Shown: in pieces, positions 7,770 through 15,909 of the stretch
How positions within the stretch are numbered: the stretch's first letter is position 1
Layout of the letters: every line of letters begins with the position of its first letter
Translations under genes and position numbers: made by a program
Origin: a virus
DNA length: 44,998 bases
IMG/VR virus record: IMGVR_UViG_3300037485_001620
Span: 1-44,998 of that record
Reading direction: 5' to 3' (one strand)
The notes under the pieces: model-generated
What the model saw: the letters and a program-made list of their open reading frames with translations, nothing else
Told to the model about the DNA's origin: nothing
Databases searched by the model: none

Positions 7770-8510
7770 ATGTCCGCGACCCTCTACACCGCGCGCCTGA
7801 CCGGCCCGACCCTACTTGAGAAGGGCCGGGACACCGTCATCACGTGCCCGGTGTATCGGGACAACGCCTTGGTGGTTCCCTCCGCGGTCGCCGTCTCGAT
7901 CTGGACGGCGGCCGGCGTCTCTGTGGTGGCGGCAGCGGCCGGGACCGTGACGGGCTCTATCGCCACCTACACGGTCGCCGCCGCCTCCACCTCTGCCCTC
8001 ACCTACGGGGCCGACTGGCGGATCGAGTGGTCGCTGACCCTGGCCGGGGTGGTCGAGGTCATCCAGACCGACGCCGCGTTGGTCCGCAACGCTATCCGCA
8101 GTCCCATCGCAGACACCGACCTGTTCAGCCGTGAGCCCTCGCTGAACCCCAACGGCGGCGCCCCGATCCACAGCCTGTCCACGTTGCAGCCCTTCATTGA
8201 CGACGCCTGGGTCACCCTGATCCAGCGCCTGCTCAGCGATGGGCAATACCCTTGGAAGATGCCCAGCGCCGCCGTTCTGCGTGAGGCGATGCTCTGCCTC
8301 ACCCTCAGCCGAATCTTCATGGCCTTCACTACGGGTCTCAATGAGTCCTACGGCAAGAGCGCCGAAGCCTACGGCAAGCAGTACCACGAAGCCTACCGGA
8401 CGATCCGCTACACCGAAGTCCGCGACCCTGACCAGCCGAGCCCCAACGGCCAGCGAACGTCCGTGATCCCGAGCTTCTACCTGGGGCAACCCAAGCGCCG
8501 GTCCTTCTGA
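7770..8510 (+). CDS. Head-tail connector (adaptor) protein
   Basis: A 246-residue protein. The first 110 residues are beta-rich and low in charge; the second half is helical (PFIDDAWVTLIQRLL and AAVLREAMLCLTLSRIFMAF), as in adaptor proteins that bind the portal from below. The position, after the capsid region and directly before the tail-completion and tube genes, is where connector proteins are encoded. It overlaps the next gene at TGATG. The N-terminal beta domain seems an addition to the usual all-helical adaptor. Confidence 0.65.
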   Translation: MSATLYTARLTGPTLLEKGRDTVITCPVYRDNALVVPSAVAVSIWTAAGVSVVAAAAGTVTGSIATYTVAAASTSALTYGADWRIEWSLTLAGVVEVIQTDAALVRNAIRSPIADTDLFSREPSLNPNGGAPIHSLSTLQPFIDDAWVTLIQRLLSDGQYPWKMPSAAVLREAMLCLTLSRIFMAFTTGLNESYGKSAEAYGKQYHEAYRTIRYTEVRDPDQPSPNGQRTSVIPSFYLGQPKRRSF

Positions 8511-8968
8511 TGAGCATCACGACCTCCAGTGTGATCGACCGCTTCGGCGACCACCTCGTCGCCACCCTCCCGAGCAGCCCGGTAGCCGAGCGGTGGACCC
8601 GCTCGCGCTTCCTGCCCCCGTCCCTCGGCCAAGACACCGAGGCGAAGCTGTCCCGCTGTTGGTCCGTCTGGAGCCCCAGCGGCACCAAGATCGACCCCCG
8701 CGAGCGCCAGAAGCTCAGCGAGGGAAGCGTCTTCGACAGCACGATCGAGGTGGGCTTTAGCTACGCCCTGCGCCAAGACGCCCAAGCCGCAGACTACACC
8801 GCTGCCCTCGCCGCCGAAGACGTCCTGATCCGTGCTACGCTCAGCGTCAACCGCGTCGATCTGCCCCGCGTGCTCTTGACCGGCATCCGCCGCGACACCC
8901 AAGGCGACGGCCGAACCCTCGTGACCACCCTGACCCTACAGGTCGCCCACACCATCCCGCTACAGTAA
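8510..8968 (+). CDS. Tail completion or tail terminator protein
   Basis: A 152-residue protein directly before the tail tube gene, the usual place for the protein that caps the tail and joins it to the head. An N-terminal helical start (VIDRFGDHLVATL) and alternating beta segments (TLVTTLTLQVAHTI) fit the alpha-beta fold of tail terminators. There is no diagnostic motif, so the call is from order, size and general composition. Confidence 0.55.
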   Translation: MSITTSSVIDRFGDHLVATLPSSPVAERWTRSRFLPPSLGQDTEAKLSRCWSVWSPSGTKIDPRERQKLSEGSVFDSTIEVGFSYALRQDAQAADYTAALAAEDVLIRATLSVNRVDLPRVLLTGIRRDTQGDGRTLVTTLTLQVAHTIPLQ

Positions 8969-8977
8969 GGAGCCGAC

Positions 8978-9481
8978 ATGGCCCTCAGCACCGTCACCAA
9001 GCATTTCACGGACGGCTCCATCACCCTGAAGGATGGCACCGGCACCCCTCTCACGCTCACCGTCGCCCTGTCGGTCGGCGACCTTACGATCTCCGGCCTG
9101 GAGACCGACACCCTCGGCCGGGCCACCAACGCCTACGAAACCCGCGGCGTCCTCCGCTCCCTGCGCCGCGGCGCCCGCGTCTACCCGACCGTGTCGTTCA
9201 GCGCCCACCTCGCCGACGTGACCGACGCGACCGACAAGACGCTGTTTGACTTCCTGCTCAAGCGCAACGCATCCTCGGCCAACGTCTCGACCACCGCCGG
9301 GACCGGCGACGTCTACACGCTGGACGTGGTCTTCACCATCGAGGGCACGGACCTCGGCGACGCCGCCGACCATGTGATCACCCTTGAGGACGTCCACTTT
9401 ACCAGCGACCTCGCGGAAGGCGAGCCCAACACGATCAGCGCCAGCGGCACCATCTACGGCACCGTCGTCGGCACCACCTGA
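8978..9481 (+). CDS. Major tail tube protein
   Basis: A 167-residue beta-rich protein. Features typical of tube proteins are a starting KHFTDGSITLKDGTG, a central RGARVYPTVSFSAHL strand pair and a C-terminal ITLEDVHFTSDLAEGEPNTISASGT segment. It precedes the chaperone pair and tape measure, as in most siphoviruses. No sheath gene is present, so the tail is non-contractile. It is followed by a strong hairpin (9488-9513). Confidence 0.85.
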   Translation: MALSTVTKHFTDGSITLKDGTGTPLTLTVALSVGDLTISGLETDTLGRATNAYETRGVLRSLRRGARVYPTVSFSAHLADVTDATDKTLFDFLLKRNASSANVSTTAGTGDVYTLDVVFTIEGTDLGDAADHVITLEDVHFTSDLAEGEPNTISASGTIYGTVVGTT

Positions 9482-9487
9482 TCCCCA

Positions 9488-9513
9488 GCGGACGGGCCCC
9501 ACCGCCCGTCCGC
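9488..9513 (+). terminator. Hairpin after tail tube gene
   Basis: GCGGACGGGC (9488-9497), 6-base loop, GCCCGTCCGC (9504-9513): a perfect 10-base stem. As after the capsid gene there is no U tract. The two most abundant structural mRNAs thus both end in very stable hairpins. Confidence 0.55.
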
Positions 9514-9540
9514 CTCGCCCCATCGACCCAAGCCCACCCC

Positions 9541-9558
9541 CATCGGAGAGCCCCGATG
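9541..9558 (+). promoter_or_regulatory. Hairpin holding RBS and start codon (third copy)
   Basis: CATCGGAGAGCCCCGATG again, identical to 4614-4631 and 6403-6420. Its ATG starts the tail assembly chaperone at 9556. Confidence 0.6.
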
Positions 9559-9909
9559 TCCGACCCCGTCACCTACCCCGAGACGATCACGATCGCCGGT
9601 GGAACCTACCGCCTCCACAAGCCAAAGTCGGCCGCCCAAGCCGCCACGGTCTTGGGGGCCGAACTTCCAATCCACGTCCAAGCCGCCGCCCTGATCGGCC
9701 TCTGCGCCGACTGCCACGGCATCCCCTGGGGCGGCAAGGCCCTTGCGTTCGGCGAGCGCGTCTTCGACGTACTGATGGGCAAAGGCGCGACGTTCCAGAC
9801 CATCACCACGACCGGCGCGACCCTGTACGGGCTCACCGCCAGCGTGGTACTCCTGGAGGCCGAGGTGGCCGAGGTCGAGGGTTTTACCGCAGCCCCGCAG
9901 GCCGGTTAG
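9556..9909 (+). CDS. Tail assembly chaperone, short form (G-like)
   Basis: A 117-residue protein in the position of lambda gpG. The zero-frame product ends at TAG 9907-9909. Short and long chaperones bind the tape measure and recruit tail tube subunits, then leave. Residues GEVAEVEGF-type acidic helix near the end lead into the frameshift site at 9879-9885. Translation begins in the repeated hairpin element, so chaperone, scaffold and the 6418 protein may share translational control. Confidence 0.8.
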   Translation: MSDPVTYPETITIAGGTYRLHKPKSAAQAATVLGAELPIHVQAAALIGLCADCHGIPWGGKALAFGERVFDVLMGKGATFQTITTTGATLYGLTASVVLLEAEVAEVEGFTAAPQAG

Positions 9910-10079
9910 ATTTCCAAACGCTTGAAATCTGCCGACTGTGGGGCCAGCCCCCCGACTGGTACGCCGGACTCCCGCGCGCCCAACAGATCGACCTGATGGC
10001 ATGGTGGCGCGTCCACATCGACCCCGACCGCGGCGCCAAGCCACCGCCACCCCAGCCCCCCACCGCCCGCCGGAGGTAG
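9556..10079 (+). CDS. Tail assembly chaperone, long form by -1 frameshift (G-T-like)
   Basis: Same start as the short form. After 110 codons the ribosome can slip back one base on GGGTTTT, giving 64 further residues and stopping at 10077-10079 (174 residues in total). The added part reads YRSPAGRLDFQTLEICRLWG and onward, a Trp-rich segment with no start codon of its own, which shows it is made only by fusion. This arrangement is known for tail chaperones of many siphoviruses. The join is 9556-9885 then 9885-10079. Confidence 0.8.
9879..9885 (+). promoter_or_regulatory. Programmed -1 frameshift slippery site GGGTTTT
   Basis: In zero frame the codons are GAG GGT TTT ACC; G-GGT-TTT fits the X-XXY-YYZ rule, and slipping gives GGG TTT T. 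The -1 frame stays open to 10077 and encodes the T-like domain. No pseudoknot was worked out. Confidence 0.8.
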
Positions 10080-10083
10080 CGAC

Positions 10084-10641
10084 ATGGCCGGCTACCGCGC
10101 AAGGCAAGGCAAGGTCACGGTCGAACTCGACAGCGCCTTGTCTGACACGATCGACGAGATGCTGCGCGACATGGCCCCAACCGTGATGAACGAACTCAAC
10201 AGGTTCATCGCCAAGGCCAAAGCCTACGTCGCCGCCGAGTACCCGCGCCCGAACGATCCGCGCTTCAAGACGGCCACCGGGAACAGCCTTGAGGCGTTTA
10301 GCTACCCCATCACGATCGAGCAGCGAAACGGCGGCATGTTCCTACAGGTCAGCATCGAGAACGACGCATCGAACTACGGCAAGATCAGCCGCCTGAAAGC
10401 GCGCCGCGCCGAGCTACAGGCGCGGCTTGAATCGGGCTACAAGCTCGACAGGGATGAGTATCGCGAGATGCGCGTGATCATGGCCCTGGAGAACCTGAAA
10501 GGCCGCAAAGCCCTGATCCCCTACGTTGTCTTCGTCCACCGGGGCAAGTACTGGCAGGCCCTGCGGAAGATGCGAAAAGAGGCAGAGCGGGCTATAGTCG
10601 GGGCAGCCGCGGCAGAACTGCGCCGCATCGCCGGGAGTTAG
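10084..10641 (+). CDS. Unknown tail-module protein
   Basis: A 185-residue basic, mostly helical protein between chaperones and tape measure. It has KAKAYVAAEYPRPNDPRF, a central KLKARRAELQARLESG-type charged helix, and a region IPYVVFVHRGKYWQAL. The combination of a helix followed by a V-F-V-H-R-G strand loosely recalls HK97 gp10-type tail-completion proteins, but the gene order is different. Its stop is one base before the tape-measure start region, so it is part of the tail operon. Function left open. Confidence 0.6.
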   Translation: MAGYRARQGKVTVELDSALSDTIDEMLRDMAPTVMNELNRFIAKAKAYVAAEYPRPNDPRFKTATGNSLEAFSYPITIEQRNGGMFLQVSIENDASNYGKISRLKARRAELQARLESGYKLDRDEYREMRVIMALENLKGRKALIPYVVFVHRGKYWQALRKMRKEAERAIVGAAAAELRRIAGS

Positions 10642-10642
10642 G

Positions 10643-12562
10643 ATGGCCGCAGACGTCGCAACCCTGACCCTCCGCGCGGACATCTCCGAGCTACAGCGGC
10701 AGCTTCGGTCCATCCCCGAGAACGCCGACGGTCAAGCCAAGCGCATGGCCGTCAGCCTTGAGCGCGCCTTCAAGCGGGCCGAGCAGGCATCCCGCGCCGC
10801 CGCCAGCAACAGCGCCAAGGCGCAGGTAGCCGCCGCCAAAGAGGCAGAGCGCGCCGCCACTGAGGCCAGCAAGAACATGGCCGAGGGGCTCAAGGGCTTC
10901 GGCGAGCTGATCGGCTTGCCTGTCGACAAGATCGAGAAGTTGGGCCACGCCTTCGGGGTCGCTGGCGGCACCTTCGGCGCCGTGGCCGGCGGGGCTGCCC
11001 TTGCGTCGCTCGCCATCGCAGGCACCGCCGCCGCAGTCTTCGGACTCGTTGACGCCGCGATCGACCTGGAGAAAGAACTCGGCCCACTGCGTGACAAGGG
11101 CCTCCTGCCACCGCTTGACCCCACCTTCGCAACCAACCTGAGCCAAGCCGAGCAGGCGATGGCCGGCGCCGAGATCGCCGCCAAGAACGCCGCAGTCCAG
11201 ATCGGCGCCAGCCTCGCCCCGGCGGTTGAGTACGGGGCCGTCGTCGTCGCCGAGATCGCCGACGCCATGACGATGGCTGGTGAGACCTTCGCCGGCTTCG
11301 GGGCTGCGCTCAAGAGCGGCGTGATCGTGTACCTCCAGACGGTCGCCGATTGGGGCCTCGCCATCCCGACCATCTATGCCAACATGGCCAAGATCGTCGG
11401 CGGCGCCCTGTCTGCGCTCGGAGTGGACAGCGTCGGCGGCAAGTTGACCGCCCTTGCCGATGGGTTCCTCGACTTCAAGAACAGCGTCGGTAGCGGCTTC
11501 GTGGAGAACTTCACGACCGGCCTTGACCTCATGGGCCGTGCCGCCGACGTGGACGGCGAGAAGTTCCACGCCTTGGGTGCCGCAGCGCAGGACGCCAACG
11601 ACCGCCAAGCCAAGTCGGCAGCCAAGGCAGCGGACGCCAGCAAGGCCAAAGCCGAAGCCGACCGCGAGCAAGCCGCAGCCCTCGACAAGATCCGCGGCAT
11701 CGCCACCGCCACCGAAGCCGCCAGCGCCAGCGCCGAGCGCAAGTTGGGCATGGCCGCCGCTGAGCAGATCAAGCAACTCAACGCGATCAGCGAGCAGTAC
11801 GCCGAGCAGCCCGAGATCATCGCCGCAGCGTCGGCCGCCGAGGATGAGGTCAGAACCAACCTGCTCAACCAACTCAACGATCTCCGCAACGAGCAGGACC
11901 GCGAAGCCGAGGCCAAGCGCACCCAGTTCCTACAGCGCGAGACCGACGCTCGGATGCGCGCCGAGCAGAAGATCCATGACAAGCGCACAGCGAACGCGCA
12001 GGCGTTCTATGACACCTCGATCGCCTTCACAACCGGCGTCGCCGACCTACTGAACGTCGTCGCCAAAGAGACCGCCAAGCGCGACAAAGAGTTGGCCTTG
12101 CGGCAGTTCAAGGTCGCCAAGGCGGCCGGCATGGCCCAAGCCTTGATCAACGGCGCGGTCGCGGTGACCCGCGCACTGGCCACCCTCGGCCCCATCCTGG
12201 GCCCCATCGCCGCGACCGGCATCGCCGCCACCACCGCCGCACAGGTCGCCACGATCGCGGCCCAAAAGCCCGCCTTCGACCGCGGCGGCATGATCCAGGG
12301 CGGGACCGCGATGGCCGACCAAGTCACGATCAACGCCCTGCCCGGAGAGGCCGTCCTGTCTCGCGGCGCCGTCCGCGACCTCGGCGGACAGTCCGGCGTG
12401 GACCGCCTCAACCGCGGCAACGCAACCGGGCAGAACGTCGTGATGGTCCCAGTTTACAAGCACTTCGGCCGCTTCGTTCAGGATGAGCTACAGCGGTCCT
12501 CCGTCCTCCAAGGTGCTATGATGTCCGGGCGCCAAGTCGGCGTCCTGGGGTACAGCCGATGA
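10643..12562 (+). CDS. Tape measure protein
   Basis: A 639-residue, Ala-rich helical protein that sets tail length. The N-terminal 100 residues are coiled coil (ADISELQRQLRSI, repeated Ala/Glu/Lys), followed by a glycine/alanine hydrophobic segment (about 105-145). A second charged coiled coil covers about 310-470, and a further hydrophobic stretch lies near 510-545, as in proteins that help form the DNA channel in the host membrane. By the usual relation of about 0.15 nm per residue the tail would be near 95 nm. It overlaps the next gene at ATGA. Confidence 0.88.
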   Translation: MAADVATLTLRADISELQRQLRSIPENADGQAKRMAVSLERAFKRAEQASRAAASNSAKAQVAAAKEAERAATEASKNMAEGLKGFGELIGLPVDKIEKLGHAFGVAGGTFGAVAGGAALASLAIAGTAAAVFGLVDAAIDLEKELGPLRDKGLLPPLDPTFATNLSQAEQAMAGAEIAAKNAAVQIGASLAPAVEYGAVVVAEIADAMTMAGETFAGFGAALKSGVIVYLQTVADWGLAIPTIYANMAKIVGGALSALGVDSVGGKLTALADGFLDFKNSVGSGFVENFTTGLDLMGRAADVDGEKFHALGAAAQDANDRQAKSAAKAADASKAKAEADREQAAALDKIRGIATATEAASASAERKLGMAAAEQIKQLNAISEQYAEQPEIIAAASAAEDEVRTNLLNQLNDLRNEQDREAEAKRTQFLQRETDARMRAEQKIHDKRTANAQAFYDTSIAFTTGVADLLNVVAKETAKRDKELALRQFKVAKAAGMAQALINGAVAVTRALATLGPILGPIAATGIAATTAAQVATIAAQKPAFDRGGMIQGGTAMADQVTINALPGEAVLSRGAVRDLGGQSGVDRLNRGNATGQNVVMVPVYKHFGRFVQDELQRSSVLQGAMMSGRQVGVLGYSR

Positions 12563-15500
12563 CGACCACCACCCGCCCGCAGCACCCGGCCCTCGTGGTC
12601 ATGGACCCCCGCCTCGACGCGGTGACCGACCTGTGGGCCGCCCACAGCACAGTCACCGAGGCGTCGCCCCGCGCGGGTATGCCGGTGCCCGCCAGCACCT
12701 ACGCGGGCAGCCTCCGGGGCGCTGGCGTGCCCACAGAGGCGACGACGATCCGAGTGCAGAGCGCCGGCCTACCCGGCGGCGAGCAGGGCGCAGCGACCTT
12801 CGTGGCGAGTCCTGATGGATCGACCAACTGGAGCGGCTGGGAGGGCCCCGGCGCGATCAGTCAGTGGGAGGCCCTGAGCTACAGCTCGACCGCCGCCAAC
12901 TACCGGATCACCCCGCACGTCGCCGTCTCACCCCTGGGCTCCCTGATCGCCACGGCCCGCGTAGGATCGGGCAGCGGCATCGTCTTGGAGAGCTACACCC
13001 GCACCGCCGGATCGACGACCTGGGGCAGCGCCGTAACCGTGGACGCCCGCGGACAGACGCCATACGCGCCCTGCTCCCTCGCGGTCGGCTCCAAGTTGAT
13101 GCTCTTCGCCGCCGTCGAAGACACCGTCAGCGGGCTCGCTTACCTCTGGTCATGGTCGAGCGCAGACGACGGCGCAACGTGGTCGATCGCCGCAGCCCCG
13201 GCCGCCCGTGACTTCGCGACCGTGCTCGGTGTGACCGGCGCCTCGATCCGCCGCATCCGGGCCGCCTACGCCAACGGTCAGATCATTCTGTTCCTGCACA
13301 CCCTCAGCGGCACTACCAATACGACCTACCAATACGCATCCTCCGACCTCGGCGCGTCGTTCCAGCGCGTCGCCACCCTGGCGGGTGAAGGCTTCGGCGA
13401 CGTGATCGCCGTTGACGGGCAGTTTCTGCACATCTCGGGAGTGTTCGGCGCGGTGTCCGCCAGTAGCTACTCGACGCGGATCCGCCGCTACGGGTCGGCC
13501 TACCAAGGCCCGCAGTCCGCAGTCGTCACGACCGCCCTGAGTGGGACCACCGCGCTTGGCTCAAGCTACCTGACCGACGCAGGCTCAGCGACCGTCAGCC
13601 TACACAACGGATTCGCCTTGGTCCGCGACGACACCGGCGTCGTCTACGCTTTCGGCGTCCACTACACCACCGACCCTGATGCCAAGACTCACCGCGGACA
13701 GGTCATCTTCAGCGAAGACGTCGGGCAGACGTGGGCCCCCTGGGGCGTCGATACCTACAGCGCATCCGACGCAGGCGGATACGACTACAGCGCCCGGTGG
13801 TGGGGCCCCAACACAGCAGCCTCGACCGCCACCCCCGAAGCGGTGTCCCCGACGGCGATCTCGGCGGTCTACTGGCGCGGCCGGGTCGCAGTCGCCCACA
13901 ACTGGCGCGCCCCAACGTCGACCCTCGGCAACTCGCTCGGGATCGCGTACCTGGGCGGAATGTCGCGCACCGTGACCCTGCCCCCCACCGTTCGCGCGGG
14001 ACGCTATGCCGACCAAGCAAGCTACGATCAACAGTGGCTCCCCTTCGAACTTCCAGCGAACCTGCCCCAATCCATGACCTTTACGCAGGCGCTCACCGGC
14101 GCCGCCTCGCTGGCCTCGCCGGGCCGGCTCAACATCACTTCGAGCGGAATCGGCGGGACCGCCTTCGTCACGATGAATGACCCCTACGCATCCTCGGCCG
14201 CCGTCCGCGCAAGCGAAGGCGACACCCTGATCGCCGAGTGTGCGTTCCGGGCGATGACCAACCCGGACACCTCGACCGACCGGATCGCCTTCAAGTGTAG
14301 GGTCGACAATGGGGTCTACGGCTACCAGATCAGCGTGCGGCAGAACACCGTCGCCATCGTGGTCTACGATGACATCACGGGCCTCGTGATCGCCTCGACC
14401 GGACTCATCGACGAAGATATCAAGTCGATCCGGGTTGGCATGGACGGCGCATCCGCATCCGTCGCGATCTTCTGGCGCTACTGGAAAGACGACGACACCC
14501 GCGGCTGGACCCACCTCGGCACCGTGACCGGACTCACCAGCGACGGCGGCACGGTCGGCAACCACCGGATCCAATGGGGCCAGTTCAGCGGCGCTTTCGC
14601 CACCACCATCGCCTCTCGCTGGTACTTCGCTGCGGCATCCTTCGGCGACCGGGCCGGCTACGCCAACGTGGGCTCGTCCTACCATTGGGATGACTACAGC
14701 GCCGGCACCATGCCAACCCAGCTCACCGGCCGCCAGATCGCCCCCGCTCCCCTCTCCGTCTTCGCCCGCGCCAGCCTGTCGATCAGTGCGCTCCGAGGCC
14801 CGTTCTTCACGGGTCAGACGTGGACCGTCAGCCCCGACGCCGCCTATGCAGCCCGGCGAGTCCTGCCCCAGATCGCCCGGTCCCCCCGCATCGGCTGGCG
14901 CTCCACCGCCGACAACGTCGAGCTCAAGCTTGCGTTTCAACTGCAAGCCACGGGCGCCGACAGCACGCCGGTCGCCCCCGTCATGGCTGTGATCTTGCGC
15001 GGCATCAACTGGCGCACGGGCGCGATCGAGGCCCGAGTCGGCGGCACGTGGACCGAGGTTGCCGCGATCGACAGCGCGCTGAACGGCGTCAGCCACGCCT
15101 TCGCCCGCAACGGCGACACAATCACCGCGACCGGCTACGCCGCCGGAAACCCCTACTTTGCCACGGGTGAGCTTCGGGGTTGGACCGCACAGGTCAGCAC
15201 CGCCCGCCGCCGCATCCGCCACAACACGGAGGGCAAGATGAGCGGCACCACCTACACCGGCCCGCTGTGCCGCATCCTCATCGAAGGCGCCGACGCCGGC
15301 ACCCCGACCAGCGGCAACCTTCACCTGTGGTCGCCCGACATCGCCGTCATCTTCCCGTTCACGCAAAACGCCGACGGCTGGCGGATTGTCATCGACGCGC
15401 AGAACACCGCCGATGACTACTACACGATCGGCCAACTGATGATCGGCCCGGTCCACCTGCTCGCTCAGCCCTACTCCTGGGGCCGCACGCAGACCACCGA

Positions 15501-15909
15501 GCGCGGCTCCGTGATCCAGATCCAACCCGACCGCACAACCTACCTCGCCCGCCCCGCCCCCGCGCGCCGCGTGATCCAGATGACTTGGGCCGACGGTGTG
15601 GACGAAACGCAGATGTGGGCCGCCAGCCCATCCCCGGACTACCCCGACTTCGACAGCGGCGACGCCACCAACGCCGACGCAGCCACCCTCCAGAGCCTGT
15701 CCGGCTTGCTGAACGAAGCCGACGGCCGGATGGTCGCCCTCATCCCACGCCTTGACCTGCCCCTGACCACGACCCGCACGATCTACCGCAAGGCCGGGCT
15801 CATCGTCGGGACCGCATCGGCAGAAGACCAGATCGACACGATCCAGGGCGAAGAGCTCAACGACGAGGTGGTGCGCTCCGGCAACCTTGTGATCACCGAG
15901 GAGGTCTGA
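12559..15909 (+). CDS. Large tail protein with sialidase-type Asp-box repeats
   Basis: A 1116-residue protein after the tape measure, where distal tail and receptor-binding proteins lie. Residues about 80-400 carry sialidase-like Asp boxes (S-x-D-x-G-x-T-W): SADDGATW near 202, SSDLGASF near 260, SEDVGQTW near 384 and a looser SPDGSTNW near 84. These mark a beta-propeller of the sialidase/BNR type. The later part has lectin-like beta stretches (about 500-720) and a C-terminal region with conserved WADGVDETQMW. Asp boxes are structural, not catalytic, so binding or cleaving a surface sugar is an inference. It could combine distal-tail and tailspike roles. Confidence 0.75.
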   Translation: MTTTTRPQHPALVVMDPRLDAVTDLWAAHSTVTEASPRAGMPVPASTYAGSLRGAGVPTEATTIRVQSAGLPGGEQGAATFVASPDGSTNWSGWEGPGAISQWEALSYSSTAANYRITPHVAVSPLGSLIATARVGSGSGIVLESYTRTAGSTTWGSAVTVDARGQTPYAPCSLAVGSKLMLFAAVEDTVSGLAYLWSWSSADDGATWSIAAAPAARDFATVLGVTGASIRRIRAAYANGQIILFLHTLSGTTNTTYQYASSDLGASFQRVATLAGEGFGDVIAVDGQFLHISGVFGAVSASSYSTRIRRYGSAYQGPQSAVVTTALSGTTALGSSYLTDAGSATVSLHNGFALVRDDTGVVYAFGVHYTTDPDAKTHRGQVIFSEDVGQTWAPWGVDTYSASDAGGYDYSARWWGPNTAASTATPEAVSPTAISAVYWRGRVAVAHNWRAPTSTLGNSLGIAYLGGMSRTVTLPPTVRAGRYADQASYDQQWLPFELPANLPQSMTFTQALTGAASLASPGRLNITSSGIGGTAFVTMNDPYASSAAVRASEGDTLIAECAFRAMTNPDTSTDRIAFKCRVDNGVYGYQISVRQNTVAIVVYDDITGLVIASTGLIDEDIKSIRVGMDGASASVAIFWRYWKDDDTRGWTHLGTVTGLTSDGGTVGNHRIQWGQFSGAFATTIASRWYFAAASFGDRAGYANVGSSYHWDDYSAGTMPTQLTGRQIAPAPLSVFARASLSISALRGPFFTGQTWTVSPDAAYAARRVLPQIARSPRIGWRSTADNVELKLAFQLQATGADSTPVAPVMAVILRGINWRTGAIEARVGGTWTEVAAIDSALNGVSHAFARNGDTITATGYAAGNPYFATGELRGWTAQVSTARRRIRHNTEGKMSGTTYTGPLCRILIEGADAGTPTSGNLHLWSPDIAVIFPFTQNADGWRIVIDAQNTADDYYTIGQLMIGPVHLLAQPYSWGRTQTTERGSVIQIQPDRTTYLARPAPARRVIQMTWADGVDETQMWAASPSPDYPDFDSGDATNADAATLQSLSGLLNEADGRMVALIPRLDLPLTTTRTIYRKAGLIVGTASAEDQIDTIQGEELNDEVVRSGNLVITEEV

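Noticed and set aside
4614-9558. Repeated 18-base element as a CRISPR-like repeat or mobile-element end
   Set aside because: Copies are kilobases apart, each placed precisely over a start codon, with no spacers or transposase.
13600-15525. Long leftward open frame opposite the Asp-box tail gene
   Set aside because: Same shadow effect; no binding site, no motif, and the sense protein has structural repeats.
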